NCBI GenBank assembly: GCA_025201345.1
Contig: JAIXMG010000002.1
Span: forward strand, 1,612,001-1,676,000
Direction: 5' to 3'
DNA from: Thamnidium elegans
Taxonomy: Eukaryota; Mucoromycota; Mucoromycetes; Mucorales; Mucoraceae
Length of the DNA stretch: 64,000 bases
The position numbers and the translations under genes were made by a program. Of the stretch, positions 42,596 through 55,281 are shown piece after piece (positions within the stretch are counted from its first letter, which is position 1; each line of letters opens with the position of its first letter). The notes beneath the pieces were generated by a model. It was not told the DNA's origin, searched no databases, and saw only the letters and a program-made list of their open reading frames with translations.

Positions 42596-44655
42596 ACAAC
42601 GTGAGTAGATGAAAATCATGTGTCTTCAGTCCTATAAACTATGAAAATTTGCACACACACACACACAGAAAAAACGTGTATTAACTTGGTAAAAAATAAG
42701 TTAATAATGTGAAAAAAAACATGTAAATTTTTTTTTTCTAGAACTGGAGAATTGCAACTGGGGTATTATTCATCCAAATTTATCCCTTTTTCTTAAAAAA
42801 TCATGTGTAAAAAAAGCTTAAAATAATCCAAGTATTACACAATATGTTGTTCGAATGATTTTTCATGTCAAAAGGTTGAGACGACCCCTTTTTTTATTGA
42901 AATAAAAATCAGCTGATCTAAGCAGCGAAATATATTCAACGTGAAACAAGCATTATGCTTTGATAATAATTTAATCTCATTTAACCAGAAAAAGGCATTA
43001 TTATATATATAGAAACAATAATGTTGTTACACTTTTTACGGATATTTTTGAAGGGGATTCATGTATTTTATTACATAAAAGTAATACGTAAAATAATACG
43101 TAAAATAGTACGTAAAAATAATACTATTCAAATAACTTTAGTAGATGTTATAAATAAAAGGAGCGGATCGAGTATTATAGTATAGGGTTCAACTCCGTCA
43201 TTTACATGATAGTATCCACTCTTTTTACACGAGATCCGCTCTATATAATTTTTTTTTGTTATTGTATTCTAGATGCAGCCATTCCTCTTTCAAGTCATTT
43301 AAATATGCACACAAGATATTAAGGTTAAAACGACAAAGAAATCATATTTGTTTTTTAAGCGTGAAATTTATGCGAAACACAAAAATCTAGTTCTTTCTAT
43401 ATTATTCAGCCATGGTTGCTACTAGCAACCGAAACTTCTTTTTTGGTGTTACTTGAGTCCTGAAAAAATGGAGGCTAGAGTTTTTCTCATTGGTACGGAT
43501 TTTCTCTTTCCTACAAGTATTTTTCCGTTTTGCAATTCATCATCTGATGTATTGTAGATAACCGAATAATGAAACGAGTATGTATAAACCGTACATAAAT
43601 TAAAATAAAAAGCGTTTTTCTTTGGAGTAGTGATAGGATTCTGTGACCTATCAGATTTACAAATGACGATGTTTTTTTTTCTGTAAAAAAGGTTTTCTTT
43701 TTTATCAGATCATTTCTTCTTTTTAAATATGCATAAAATAGCGTAATCACATTAATAGTAGTTGTGTCAATTTAATGTCATACCATATGTTCACAAGCCT
43801 ATTTACATAGGAAATTAAAAACAAACAAGATATCACAAATACGGAAGCGCACGAACCATAATAATCGGTTCTATCTTTAGACACTTTCTTAAATTGTGAG
43901 TTATTATTTAAAATGAAACGTTTTTGTATAATTACACATGACATCGTTTCTAATTAAAAGAAAAGAAAAGAAAAAAAAGATTTAAATGTAACTAAAGTAT
44001 GTAGATCACATAAAGGGAAACACAAGAGTATAATAATATGGTTAAAACTGTTTGTAGCCTATACTTTTTTTATACTCAAGTTGCTAAAATAATAATTGTA
44101 CCGTAACTAGTTGCTTCTTGGCGTTTTATTTGTCATTGAAAAAAGAGGCGTGAAAGAAAAAGCGGATTTCTGAGAAGGTCAGGCTTGTGTAAGAGAATAG
44201 TTGCCAAAAAAAATAGCAACAAAAAAAAAAAAAAAAAAGAAATAAAATGAATAGAAATATTTTAAAATGATATTATTGAATTGTTTATTTAAATATAAGC
44301 AAAATGAATCTATGAACGAGATACTTTATATTATCTAGTGTTGACATTTGAATTTTAATAGACTTCTTGTTTTAGTTACACTAAAATAAGATAAAACCAA
44401 AAAAAAAAAAAAAGTAGCTCAGAAATCTCACATGTAGCTTACATTGTGATTTCTTAAATAGAAATAAAAATGACATGACTCATTTGATTCGATTATTATT
44501 ACGGTTGTCCCCTATTTTTGTTATTTCTTATAAAGTGACATATTTTTTTTTCTAACCTTTTCTTTCTTCTTTTTTTCTTCTCCCCGTTAAAAAAATAACA
44601 ACCCTTATATCCCTTTTTTTAAAACCTTAAATCCTTTTTCTTTTTTAATTATTTG
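42596..44655. other. 2 kb AT-rich region between arrestin paralogues
   Basis: It holds a CA repeat (about 42652-42666), a short tandem array of TACGTAAAATA units (43083-43125), and the inverted repeat listed separately. Frames at 43511-43944 have no coding character. Confidence 0.5.
43161..43241. repeat. 9 bp perfect inverted repeat enclosing a tRNA-like B-box
   Basis: GAGCGGATC at 43161-43169 pairs exactly with GATCCGCTC at 43233-43241. Between them are TATAGTATAGGGTTCAACTCC, resembling tRNA A/B-box pieces, and a T5 run. No cloverleaf forms, so it is at best a scrambled tRNA-like or small hairpin element. Confidence 0.5.
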
Positions 44656-45880
44656 ATGACATTTAGCCCATCAGTTGACCCTATCGTAAAAATATATATT
44701 GAACTCCTTCCTGAATTTGGTTTTACAGTACAAGATGAACCAGTATACGGACCTGGATCTGTATTTCAAGGTAAATATATATACATATATACATATAACA
44801 AACTCTAATATTTAAATAATATATATAGGTATCGTTCATCTTCGAATGAAAGAAACACCTGTTGCAGCAGATCGTATTGTGATTGCATTTCGAGGAGCTG
44901 AAAATGCTACAGCCATTCACGACGGAATTAAATTTTTAGTTCCCTTGTTAAAGAACCCATTTTTTGGTATGCAACAAACACTTTGGCAACGTACCAGAGA
45001 TGATTGTTTATTAACAGAAGATCACTATCAATTTCCATTTACTATCCAAATGCCAATGATACAATTCCCACCTTCTATGGAACATGCATTGTATCAATGC
45101 AAGTTTGATTTATCAGCAAAACTTATTCGTACCACCTTTACTTTACCTACCGTTGTTACTCAAAGATCTATTAGTTATATGCCATTTATCGAAACTTCGT
45201 TATTAAAGCAACCTATTATTGAAGAAGGTCACGATAGTGGATTATATGCATCTGCAAGACTACATTCGTTAGCTTATGTACCAGGAGATAGTATTCCAAT
45301 CACCATCGTTGCATCACGTCGTCAGACAAGTAGCAGCGGAACAAGTAATAATACTCAAAAGCGTAAAAGGAAAGAAGATCAACCAGCTGAGGTGAACTCG
45401 ATTTTGCTTGAATTATGTGAAACCGTTGGCCTAGTACAAAGTAGAGCTGTTTCTATCACGAGAGTAGTTGCTTCCCATCTGTATAAACCAAATGCAAAAG
45501 GATATAAATATGCTCTGGTAAAGACCCAAAATGGAAGTGGCGCGGAATATCAGGTGGCTTTGCCTTTACCAGTTGATCTGACACCCTCTATCAATTATTC
45601 CAAGATTGTCAAGGTCTCTTATACTTTAAGAATAAAAATCAAGAGTAATCATAGTACCTTCTTGGTAGGATCTATATGGAATTCAATTGTAGATATGGAA
45701 TTACCTTTAAAGATCGGAACCCTTGGTTATGGTATTCGTGCTTCTCAAGATTTGCAAGTTTACTATGTAGATACTGAAAACTCTCCTAGATTCCTTCGTT
45801 CTTTAGAGTATGAAGAATCTTTACCACTTTATGAGTCTGCAAAATTACCAACTTATGGTGATACTGTTCTCATAAAATAA
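44656..45880 (+). CDS. arrestin-like protein, paralogue 2
   Basis: Exons 44656-44770 and 44829-45880 join in phase into 388 residues. The start MTFSPSVDP is followed by IELLPEFGF...YGPGSVFQG|, where the intron falls at the same place as in paralogue 1. Shared blocks are FPFTIQMPMIQFPPSM, YMPFIETSLLKQP and IGTLGYGIRAS. The tail reads EESLPLYESAKLPTYGD, again two LPxY motifs likely to recruit a WW-domain ubiquitin ligase. A short basic insert (QKRKRKED) is absent from the other copy. Confidence 0.88.
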
Positions 45881-46139
45881 TCACACACACACACACCCAA
45901 AAAAAGATACCTCTAACACACACAAAAATTTTATTTCAACTTTTTAATCATCATTTTTTTTTAGATATAAATTACTCATTCCCCCTTTTTCTCTCTTTCT
46001 CTCTCTCTCTCTTTTTTTTTCTATCATTTTGTACATACATATATACATATTCTCCATCTTATTTATTATCATTATATTTAATTTAATAATAAAAATATAT
46101 CATTATACCAAATATAAAGGGTAATTTTTAACTTTTTTT
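45881..46139. other. convergent 3' gap between arrestin 2 and PCNA
   Basis: A CA repeat, then a CT/T-rich tract (45979-46022). No gene. Confidence 0.6.
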
Positions 46140-47068
46140 TTAATCATCACCAATCTTAGGTGCCAAGTAGTATCTAACATAACCCAAATTTTCGAGTTTA
46201 TAATCAACCAAAAGAGGGACATCTGCTGATAAGTTCAAACTGACACGGCTAGAAAGAGGTGTGGCTTTTGTGAAGTTGACGAGGTATTTAATAGAGAAGG
46301 TCATGGAAACACTTTGTTGAAGTTCAATGACGGTAGCGTCATCATCTTTATCGACAGCACTGTTTGCCTTTAAAGTAATAGAGCCCTTACCAATTTCACC
46401 ATCACTAGAGAATTTAACACCTTCCTTTGTACATTCAATAGTAACTATATACGTGTTAAATACATGTATATATTTTTTTTTACGTCTTTTTTAAAGAAAA
46501 AACTTACCAGATTCACTAAGACCTTGTAAATCACGACAGATTTCTTGGAATCTGACAGAAGACATGGAAATGACAGCTTCATAAGTTGTTTCAGGAATAC
46601 CTAAATGTTCACTATCGATATCCATCAACTTGAGGTCATATTCACTAATCTTATCACTATCTATTATACAAAAAAAAAAAAAGGTACGTTAATAAAAATC
46701 ACGACTTTTTTTTTTTTTTTTTTTTTTTATTTTTTTTATAGTGATTTACCTTTGTTTTCAAATACCAAACTCAAGACATCACCATTATCATCAGCTTTAA
46801 GGGTTAAGATATCATCGTTACGAGCACACTTTAAGATTTTACTCAAACTAGACAAGTTAATACCCAAAGGCAAGTTACGGTCACAACGGTAAGGGTCGAA
46901 ACCATCAGAACGCAACATCATAGCTACCAAAGCGACGTGAGAGTTATCCATAGCTTGAAGAGCAATACCAGAGTCATTACATTCAAAGTTACATTCAGTA
47001 ACGAGTTCTCTAACGGCTTCAAGAAGAGACTTGAGAAGTTTGGCTTGTTGGAGACGAGCTTCGAGCAT
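46140..47068 (-). CDS. POL30: PCNA, DNA polymerase sliding clamp
   Basis: The trimeric ring tethers replicative polymerases and repair enzymes to DNA. Three exons (46750-47068, 46508-46660, 46140-46444) join in phase into exactly 258 residues, the yeast length. Landmarks: [38 protein letters not shown], the interdomain loop ...[17 protein letters not shown], and the C-terminal [27 protein letters not shown]. Lys164, the SUMO/ubiquitin site in yeast, lies in a matching DGEIGKG context. Confidence 0.97.
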
Positions 47069-48099
47069 ATTCTACAAAAGATAAGTTTGTTATTAATCCT
47101 TTTTTTTTGTCGTTGTTGTCATTTTTTTAGTGAATGATCTTACGAATAAAAATTTTTGTTTAAAAAAAGAAGAAAAAAATATTTTGTTGAACGCGTTTGT
47201 TTAAAATATTTCAAAAATAAGATTCAAAATCGTGACACGCGCTATTAAAGTCACGTCCATTGAGGCGTAAACAAGTTGCATCGTTTTGTTTTCAGTAATT
47301 CTTGGTACATCTCCAGTACGTGCGCCTCCAACAGGTACTTTACATATAAAAACGAGTTTTTTTTTAATAGCGTACGTGAGAAAGGAAATCGTAATATAAT
47401 ATATCATGATTAAATAAATCCTTCTTTTTTATCATAGTTAGATAAACCCCCTTTTTATCATATTTGGATAAACCTCCTTTTATCATGATTAAATTAACTT
47501 ATTCTATCCTTTTCTTCCCCCCTTTTAACAATGAATTTGTATACAAGCAAATACCTTTTATATAATTAAATGTCTTTATAATTCGAAAAGAGCTTCCCTA
47601 TGATACGGCGGAAAAAAAAAAAAAAATCCGTTAGAGGTGTACCAGGAATTTCCTTTTGTTTTATTTTCTATAACGACAAAATGCTAAACCCAAATACTAC
47701 TATACCGTTACCTAAAAACAGAACATACCAGTTTTTTTTTAAGCCAATACTTTATCTAACTGGAACTTCAGTGTCTTTTACCAATACTACTTGGCCTCTT
47801 CTCGATTCCACCAAATATTAATGCACTAATCGGTCGCTATAAGCTCATAATAAACGAGATTAAACAATTTTCCAATGACAAGGATCTCATTATTTATTGC
47901 AATAACTTAGTCGAAGATATTGACATTCAGATAAACCATTAAAAAACTGAAAGTTTGGTACATTAAAATACTAATGCTCAAAATAGCTCATTGAAGAAGA
48001 TCGTTCTTCTCAATATTGGATCTAATAACTATATTACGAAAATAGCAGGTACCGACAACGACAAGAAAAGAAAGATTTCGGGGAATTCTTGGTAGTGGA
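47069..48099. other. 1 kb intergenic region with minisatellite and coding relics
   Basis: It holds the tandem repeat at 47402-47507. A plus-strand trace (about 47680-47940) reads NPNTTIPLPKNRTYQ, and after a frame change NINALIGRYKLIINEIKQF, before ending at a stop. It looks like a decayed transposon or gene fragment of unknown type. Confidence 0.45.
47402..47507 (+). repeat. four tandem ~27 bp ATCATRNTTARATAAACC units
   Basis: Four diverged units of 25-29 bp, each beginning ATCAT followed by a (G/T)(A/T)TTA-like segment and a C/T-rich tail. Related units occur at 57207-57260 and 57790-57815. Confidence 0.65.
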
Positions 48100-49583
48100 C
48101 TTTGCATAGGTGAGCTAGGTTGGTCATAAATAGCATCTTTATGCCATGATTGCGGTAGACCCTTGATAGTGATACCAAGAATGTCTATGTTTGAGGCGTA
48201 TCCCGTTTAAAATTCCCAATGAGCACAATCGGGCAGCCAGCCTTCACTATATGTACTTGAGACACTAGGCCTAGCAATTAAAGCGAGCGTGTTACGGACA
48301 CAATTTAAACATGCTAGTAATTATAGTGGAAGAGGACCAGAAGGGGAACAAGGCATGAGACCTTCACAATAATTTTTCAAAACGACTGACTTGCACTCCA
48401 ATAGAAGGTATCGGACAAGAGGTACCTCAATGGGATTGTAAGTTGTAGCGGCTCAGAGTTAACAGTAACAATTTGCAATGGTAAAATCCAGGTGCCAGCG
48501 TGGAGTTCGATCTAGAGATAATAGAAGACGCGGAAGCTTGCTCAATAGAGAACCGAGGATAGATAAAGTAGAAACCTGAGAGAGAGAGAGAGAGTACCGC
48601 TTTAAAAACCTGAGGATATAGGAACCATGGAAGTAGAGAAGTATGTCCAATGTAAATTTGATAATATTTGGCTAGCCAAGAAGAAACAATATCTAAATCC
48701 GATGGATCTGCCAATAATCTTTGGATATAAATCATGCGAAGTGCAACATGTTGCTGTTCAGTATCGGTCAGACCTAACCCACCATGATTTCTAGGGAGAC
48801 ATAGTATTGAGAAAGAAGGTCGCACCCAAAAAGGAAGAACAAACTGAGATACGATAGATTTGATGTCTTTGAGCCATTTCGAAGGAACTAGGACTACGCG
48901 TAGAATATGCAAAACTCTACTCAGAAGTATGGTATTAGCTACTAGAACAGATCCACGAACAGATAGATGTCGTTTTTTTTTTTTTTAGAAAAAACTAAGT
49001 CTTATTGCTTTTAAGTTAAGCTCCCCTAAATACACTTGTATTTAATTTGCATTATAGTATAGAGGGTGACCGAGATAACGAACGTAACCAGGTAAAGTTT
49101 CATCATGTCGTTCAATCCCTTCTGTCACTACCATATTTATCCAGGAATCCAATCTTTGATCGGATAGATATACTAGAACCGTTTTTCTGAGATCGGCTTT
49201 AGCGTTAGATGCATAGCTATAACATTTTAGAATACTTGGTAGTACTTCCAAGTCAGTATAGATCTAAAGAGTAGTTTTCAAAGCTAAGTTAAATAATAAA
49301 GGTGAGAGCGGATCTCCTTGTCATAGTCCTTGAAGTTGCTTCACTAGTGCTCCGAGCCAACCATTGATAGATTTACTTATTTTTGTTCCAAAGAATAAAT
49401 TATTTAGAGCATATAAAAAAAACTTGGTGGAAACCCAAAGCGACCTAAATATTTAGGATGTATCCGGTCATATGCCTTCTCTTGATCGAGGAGAACTACA
49501 ATCAGAGGAGACTTGGCTATTCTTGCATTAGCCATAAATTTGTTATTGATACAACCGTTATCAGATATTATCCGGTTCGCTAT
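48100..49583 (-). mobile_element. 5'-truncated, dead LINE (non-LTR) retrotransposon
   Basis: Reading from 49583 leftwards: NRIISDNGCINNKFMANARI and LLDQEKAYDRIHPKYLG (RT motif with FxD replaced by YD), then QGDPLSPLLFNLALK preceded by an in-frame TGA, then LRKTVLVYLSDQRLDSWIN and VRYLGHPLYY, then WLKDIKSIVSQFVLPFWV and PRNHGGLGLTDTEQQH. These are consecutive parts of an L1/Tad-like reverse transcriptase and downstream region. Several frameshifts and stops interrupt it. The upstream end is missing, as is usual for incomplete LINE insertion. Confidence 0.85.
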
Positions 49584-49967
49584 TAGACATATTGATTATT
49601 CTATTGTAAATAAAATAACATTTTTGAATAGATATATAATCTAAAAGAATTACTTCCGAAGCAATTTTTGTAGAGTTAAATTAGTTTATTATTTAAAAAC
49701 ATATATAAAGAGAGTAGTAATAATTAAGAAAAGAACAACGGAAATAAGCACTGTAAAAGGTAAAAAAAAAAGCTTAAATGATAAAAAAAAAAGTAAACAG
49801 GAATGTGGCCCTTCAAAAGAAACGGTCCAAATGCAATCATCACTTGGTTGACTGCATTAAGCGGCGACTAAAAATAGTGTAAAAAAGTGGCGATATTGAG
49901 TTTTTTCGTGATTATTTTAATACTTCCGGTTTTCTTTCTTCTTTCCCTTTAGTCTCTTTTCATAAAA
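49584..49967. other. MVP1 upstream region
   Basis: AT-rich; ends in a pyrimidine-rich leader (about 49925-49960) before the MVP1 ATG. No gene. Confidence 0.5.
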
Positions 49968-52351
49968 ATGCAAAATAACTTTGAACATATATTAAGTCCC
50001 GAGTTTAATGAACCTTTACAATACTTTGATACATCACCCTCTTTGTCGAGAACTACACCACCTATTTATGCTGATGATCCTTGGACTACGTCTACTCCTT
50101 CTTCTTACGTTGCTGACCGAGATTTATCGCATAGTAATTATTTTACTGAGCAAGAAGATATTCAACATAAGGATACTTTTGGTTCAGAGTTAACTGCTTC
50201 CAACGTACTATGTAAAAAAAAAAAAAGAAAAAAAAAAGGAAAAATCACCTTATATAAACAATAACCATTTCTTTTTTTTAAAATGTAAATAGTAGGCGTA
50301 GATATTCCTGAAATATACTTTGATATATATAGTAGGTCAAATCCTCATGATGAAAAAATAGATATAAAATCATTAGATATTATACTTGAACAATTATCAG
50401 GATTACCAATTCAGACTAGACAAGAAGTAAGAAAGCTTATCTATACATATAAAAAAATACGACTCCTAACACAGAACAGGTCATTCGTTTAGTTACGTCT
50501 CCTGAAGCAGACCATGTTACACGTAATGAATTTAACTCTTTTTTGGCTTTAATAGCTTGTGGGCAGAAAAATTTAGGTAAAGTATATAAATAAATAAATA
50601 AATATGGTTATATTTATCCATTTTGTGTGTGTGTGTGTGTGTTTTGTGTGTTTTAGAATTGTCACTAGAAACTATATATCAACATAGGAATGGTAATGAT
50701 GAAAAATAAATTATATCCTTCTCTTTCACTTCTAAAAATACTCTTTTTTTTTTTATATAGATTTACCGATACCTACTTTTAGTAACCTTGAATCGTTCAA
50801 TATAAGAGAAATAATAAATAAGCAGTCGTCTTGGAATAATAATAGTACCCAAATCAATCAAACGCAGGACTTAATATCTACTACAGATTCTTCTAGTTCG
50901 ACTACAACAGCTGTGCAACAGGAAGAACAAGAAGCTATGAATCAATGGTTTCGAGATTTAGATCATATCACAGTATCGCGTACATTAGAAAAAGAGGGCT
51001 TTTTATTTAAACACGTAAATTATGAAGTCGAAAGTGAAAAATTGAATTCAAAGGTTTTACGCCGCTTTAGCGATTTCTATTGGTTATGGGAAGTTTTGTT
51101 AAAGAGGTATCCATTTCGTATCTTACCAAATTTACCACCTAAAAAACTCGGAGGAAGTAAAGTAAAACTTTAGCAATTTTTTTTATTATTTTTTAATGTA
51201 TATTTAACCGTTTTTATAATTTTATTTTTATTTTTAGGAGACGATGTATTTGAAGAAAGAAGGAGAAAGGGATTAGTAAGGTTTATTAATTCTGTTGTAA
51301 GACACCCGATACTAGGTAAAGATGATGTCGTAATTGCTTTCCTAAGTCATCCTTCCGAAATTAGTTCTTGGAAGCGAGCAAATTCACCTTCGCTAGATGA
51401 AGAGTTTGTAAGGAAATCACATAATATTGCTTATTTAGAGCGTTTGGTACCGATGGATTTAGATGATCGTATTAGTAGAATGAGGAAAAGACTATCGATT
51501 TCAATTCAACAATATGAGCACATGTGTTTCATTATGAATCAAATGAATCGATTGAAAAAAGCGTTGGGAACTGATTATATTCGTTACAGTGTTACATTAA
51601 AGTAAGTTGCGAGCTGGTTTTCTTTGTGTTTTTTTTAACCCTTTTTTTTTTTGGTAGTTCGGTTAGTGAGCTAGAAAAGGATTGTTGGGTACCTGGTTGT
51701 CAAGGATGCTCTCAAGTAGTGGGAGGATATGGTTGTATCGCAAAGTCTATGCACCAAGCAGGTGTTATTCTTAGTAAACAGGTATAACAATAAATAATTT
51801 TATTTTCAACCGTTTTTTTTAATACTTTTTCTTTATATATATATATATATAAAGGCAATAGCTACAGGTGATAGTATAGTAGAAAGTTTAAAACGCCAAA
51901 GAGATCTGCTAGAATCATTTAGGGTAAATATTTACTTTGTAAAACCCCTAAAAAAAAAAATTCTAATTATATATCATTATAGGAATTACTGGATCGTAGA
52001 GAAAGAATGAGCCCAATTCCAAGTGATGTTTTATCAAGACAAGTGGCTAGATATAAAAAGGGGAAAATCCAGCCCTCTATTGCACATGACGATACCCCTG
52101 AGCAACAACTTCATCAAGGCTCCTGGGATGAAGCTACTGGCTTAACACTTGCGCAACAACGAGATATATTTATAAAATATTGCTTTATAGCAGAGTTATC
52201 TTACCTTCATAAACAGCAAGCAAGTGTATCGCTCATGTACAATACGTATGTTCGTGACGAGGTAAGATACGCAAAACAATGGAGTGAACATTGGAAAAGC
52301 CTAGAAGTATTGACAAGTGAAATGCCAAATACCCCTCATGAATTTTTATAA
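49968..52351 (+). CDS. MVP1: sorting nexin Mvp1/SNX8 (PX-BAR)
   Basis: Mvp1 makes membrane tubules on endosomes to return cargo to the Golgi. Nine exons (49968-50211, 50293-50426, 50480-50576, 50657-50692, 50761-51156, 51238-51601, 51658-51781, 51855-51923, 51983-52351) join in phase into 610 residues. A disordered N-terminus precedes an EF-hand-like helical stretch (IIL EQLSGLPIQTRQEVIRLV). The PX domain runs from about residue 310: ITVSRTLEKEGFLFKHVNYEV, LRRFSDFYWLWEVL (the RRFSDF phosphoinositide site) and LPPKKLGG. The C-terminal region is a BAR-like helical bundle. It is about 100 residues longer than yeast Mvp1, mostly at the N-terminus. Exon 2 has an AGTAG (NAGNAG) acceptor, so one residue may vary. 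Confidence 0.92.
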
Positions 52352-52564
52352 AAAGTAAAAAACATTGGTAACTTAAAAAATGGATTATTTTTTTTAAATG
52401 GATTATATATTTGAAACAAAGTGTATAAAGAAATTTTTGTTGTTGTTGTTTTGTTCTCTTGATTTCTTTACATTTATAATAAAAAAAGTAAATAATAATA
52501 TTATTCTTTTTTTTTTTTTTGCTATATAAGTTTTATCCTTTATAAAAAGGATGATTTATATAAC
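52352..52564. other. convergent 3' gap between MVP1 and ATP1
   Basis: AT-rich 3' regions of two convergent genes, 213 bp. No gene. Confidence 0.6.
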
Positions 52565-54715
52565 TTAGTAGAAAGTCTTACAGTGGGCATCACAGACTTC
52601 ACGAAGCTTAACTTCGAGTTCCTTGGAGATGACACCTTGAGTACGGATTTCCTCGAGGATTTCCTTTTGTTGAGTAGCGAAATGGCTAATGAAATCCTTT
52701 TCCCAGTCAACAACCTTACCAACGGGGATCTTATCAAGATAACCGTTAACACCAGCAAAGATGATGGGAACTTGAGCTTGAATAGACAAGGGAGAGTATT
52801 GAGGTTGCTTGAGCAATTCAGTGAGACGAGCACCACGGTTTAACAAGAATTGAGTGGAGGCATCCAAATCAGAACCGAATTGAGCGAAAGCGGCAACTTC
52901 ACGATATTGGGCCAAGAAAAGCTTCATGGAACCAGCAACTTGCTTCATAGCCTTGGTTTGAGCAGCAGAACCGACACGAGAGACGGAAAGACCGACGTTA
53001 ATTGCGGGACGGATACCCTTGAAGAAAAGTTCGGCTTCCAAGAAAATTTGACCATCAGTAATGGAAATAACGTTAGTGGGAATATAAGCAGAGACATCAC
53101 CACCTTGAGTTTCAATAATGGGAAGAGCAGTCATGGAACCGTAACCGAAGGCCTTGTTCATCTTGGCAGCACGTTCCAAAAGACGAGAATGAAGATAGAA
53201 AACATCACCAGGGTAAGCTTCACGACCAGGAGGACGACGGAGCAAAAGGGACATTTGACGGTAAGCAACAGCTTGCTTGGACAAATCATCATAAATGATC
53301 AAAGAGTGACGACCGTTATCACGGAACCATTCACCGAAGGCAGCACCAGAGAAAGGAGCAAGATATTGAAGAGGAGCAGCTTCAGAGGCAGTGGCAGCAA
53401 CGACAATAGTATACTTCATGGCATCGTTCTCTTCAAGAGTACGGACCAATTGAGCAACAGTAGAACGCTTTTGACCAACAGCAACGTAGATACAGTACAA
53501 CTTCTTGGCTTCATCAGAACCGTTGTTCCAGTTCTTTTGGTTCAAGATGGTATCGAGAGCAACAGCGGTCTTACCAGTTTGACGATCACCAATAATCAAC
53601 TCACGTTGACCACGACCGATAGGAACCATGGAATCAACAGACTTGATACCAGTTTGCATAGGCTCGTTAACGGAGTGACGAGGTAAAATACCAGGAGCCT
53701 TAACTTGGACACGAGAACGGCCAACGGTCTCAAGAGGACCCTTACCATCAATGGGGTTACCAAGAGCATCAACGACACGACCGAGGATACCAGGACCAAT
53801 TGGGACATCAACAATAGCACCAGTACGCTTAACAGTATCACCTTCCTTGATCAAACGATCGTTACCGAAAACGACAATACCGACGTTATCAGCTTCCAAG
53901 TTAAGAGCCATACCCTATATCAAAAAGAAAACGTCAATAACATGTTCTCTTTCTTTCTCTCTCTCTCTCTTTTGTTCTTATATATACATATACATATATA
54001 TATATACATATTCGCATTAAATTATTTTCCCCTTTTTTTATATAAATATTTTACCTTGAGACCACTGGAGAATTCAACCATCTCTTCGGCTTGACAGTTC
54101 TTTAAACCGTAGACACGAGCAATACCATCACCAATGGACAAGACACGACCAGTCTCTTGGAGGTCAACTTCAGAGTTAGCACCCAAGATACGTTGTTCAA
54201 GGATAGAAGAAACTTCAGAGGTAGAGGGCTTAGCAGAAGCATAACCACGAGCGGCAGTGGCAATAGCACCGAGGTTAACACGGGCCTATATTTTATATTA
54301 AATTATTAGTTTCCTTTTGTATACACGTATTTTTTTTTTTAAAAAAAAAATAGAGAAAGTTCTGTTTAACGAAAAAAAAAAAGACGAGTATTATTATTAT
54401 TATTATTGTTATTATTGTTGTTGTTGTTGTTGTTGCGATGGAAAAAAAAAGTTGAATAGTTTTTGCTAAAGGTTACAAATATGATTTTGGTGGGTCGTTT
54501 GAATCTAGGCAACTGAATATCTTTACTAGGGCTGGTTAAAAAAAAGATTTGCTGGATATTTTTGTTGATAATAATAACGGCTTTTTTTTTTTTCGTTAAA
54601 GGGGGAAGAGGAAAGAAGCTTTCTCTATGTATATAAAAGTAATAATATTGCTTACAGCAGGAGCCAAGCTACGAACAGCTAAGGGACGGGCAATACGAGC
54701 AACGTTTCTAAGCAT
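52565..54715 (-). CDS. ATP1: mitochondrial ATP synthase F1 subunit alpha
   Basis: The alpha subunit alternates with catalytic beta subunits in the F1 head and binds non-exchanged nucleotide. Three exons (54656-54715, 54055-54285, 52565-53914) join in phase 0 into 546 residues, close to yeast Atp1 (545). The first exon encodes a matrix-targeting presequence ([20 protein letters not shown]), and the mature start lies near [15 protein letters not shown]. The P-loop is [24 protein letters not shown], the phosphate-region [13 protein letters not shown] and the alpha signature [17 protein letters not shown] all appear. Codon bias is strong. The intron before the main exon is large for this window (140 nt), and the first intron is 370 nt. 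Confidence 0.98.
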
Positions 54716-55281
54716 TGTTGTAAGTTTTTTTTTGTTAAAAAGAAAAAGCTGTAATTTTTTTCGGTTTTAGTATAATTTTTTTTTGTTCCCCAGAATTTCG
54801 AGGGGTGTTTTAAAAACGAAGGGGGTGACAGGGCTCCAAAGCAACTACGACGGTAATTTGTCTACGTCATGAGTTAAATATTTTTTATGATTGGATATTT
54901 TCTTTTGAGTGAAACCAAGTTGTATGAATTTTTGTTAAGTAAACGAGAGCAAAGGTTCTCTTTTCTCTCTTTTTTTTTTAGTAGATATTTCTGTAAAAAA
55001 ACTTTTATATGTGTAGTTTTTTTTTTCTTAATAAAAAGTATCTGGGTAAAAAAAAAACCCTTCTATAGCTTCAAAAAAAAAAAAAAATGATGTACTATGC
55101 CGCCATATTAGGGAATACAAGCAAACACAAATATGTAGTCCGAGGTGCAATTATTAAACAGAAATTTGCACCCTTATCTTTTAAGAAAGCACACTTTCAT
55201 TTGAAGAAAAGGAATTCGCCCGTAACCATCCATTGCGTAACTAAGGGGGGTTGGGGTTGGGGTTAAAAATGGATATGGATT
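54716..55281. other. ATP1 upstream region
   Basis: It holds the ATP1 promoter, T/A homopolymers, and a GGGGTT-type repeat (55245-55265) near the Tc1/mariner fragment. Confidence 0.5.
54863..54869 (-). promoter_or_regulatory. TGACGTA motif upstream of ATP1
   Basis: Read towards the gene, this site is TGACGTA, 148-154 bp before the ATP1 ATG. It is similar in core and position to the motifs before the putative complex I subunit and COX9. Confidence 0.35.

Noticed and set aside
43511..43944. Minus-strand frames between arrestin genes
   Set aside because: AT-rich random-like composition (Ile, Phe, Lys, Arg) with no recognisable domain.
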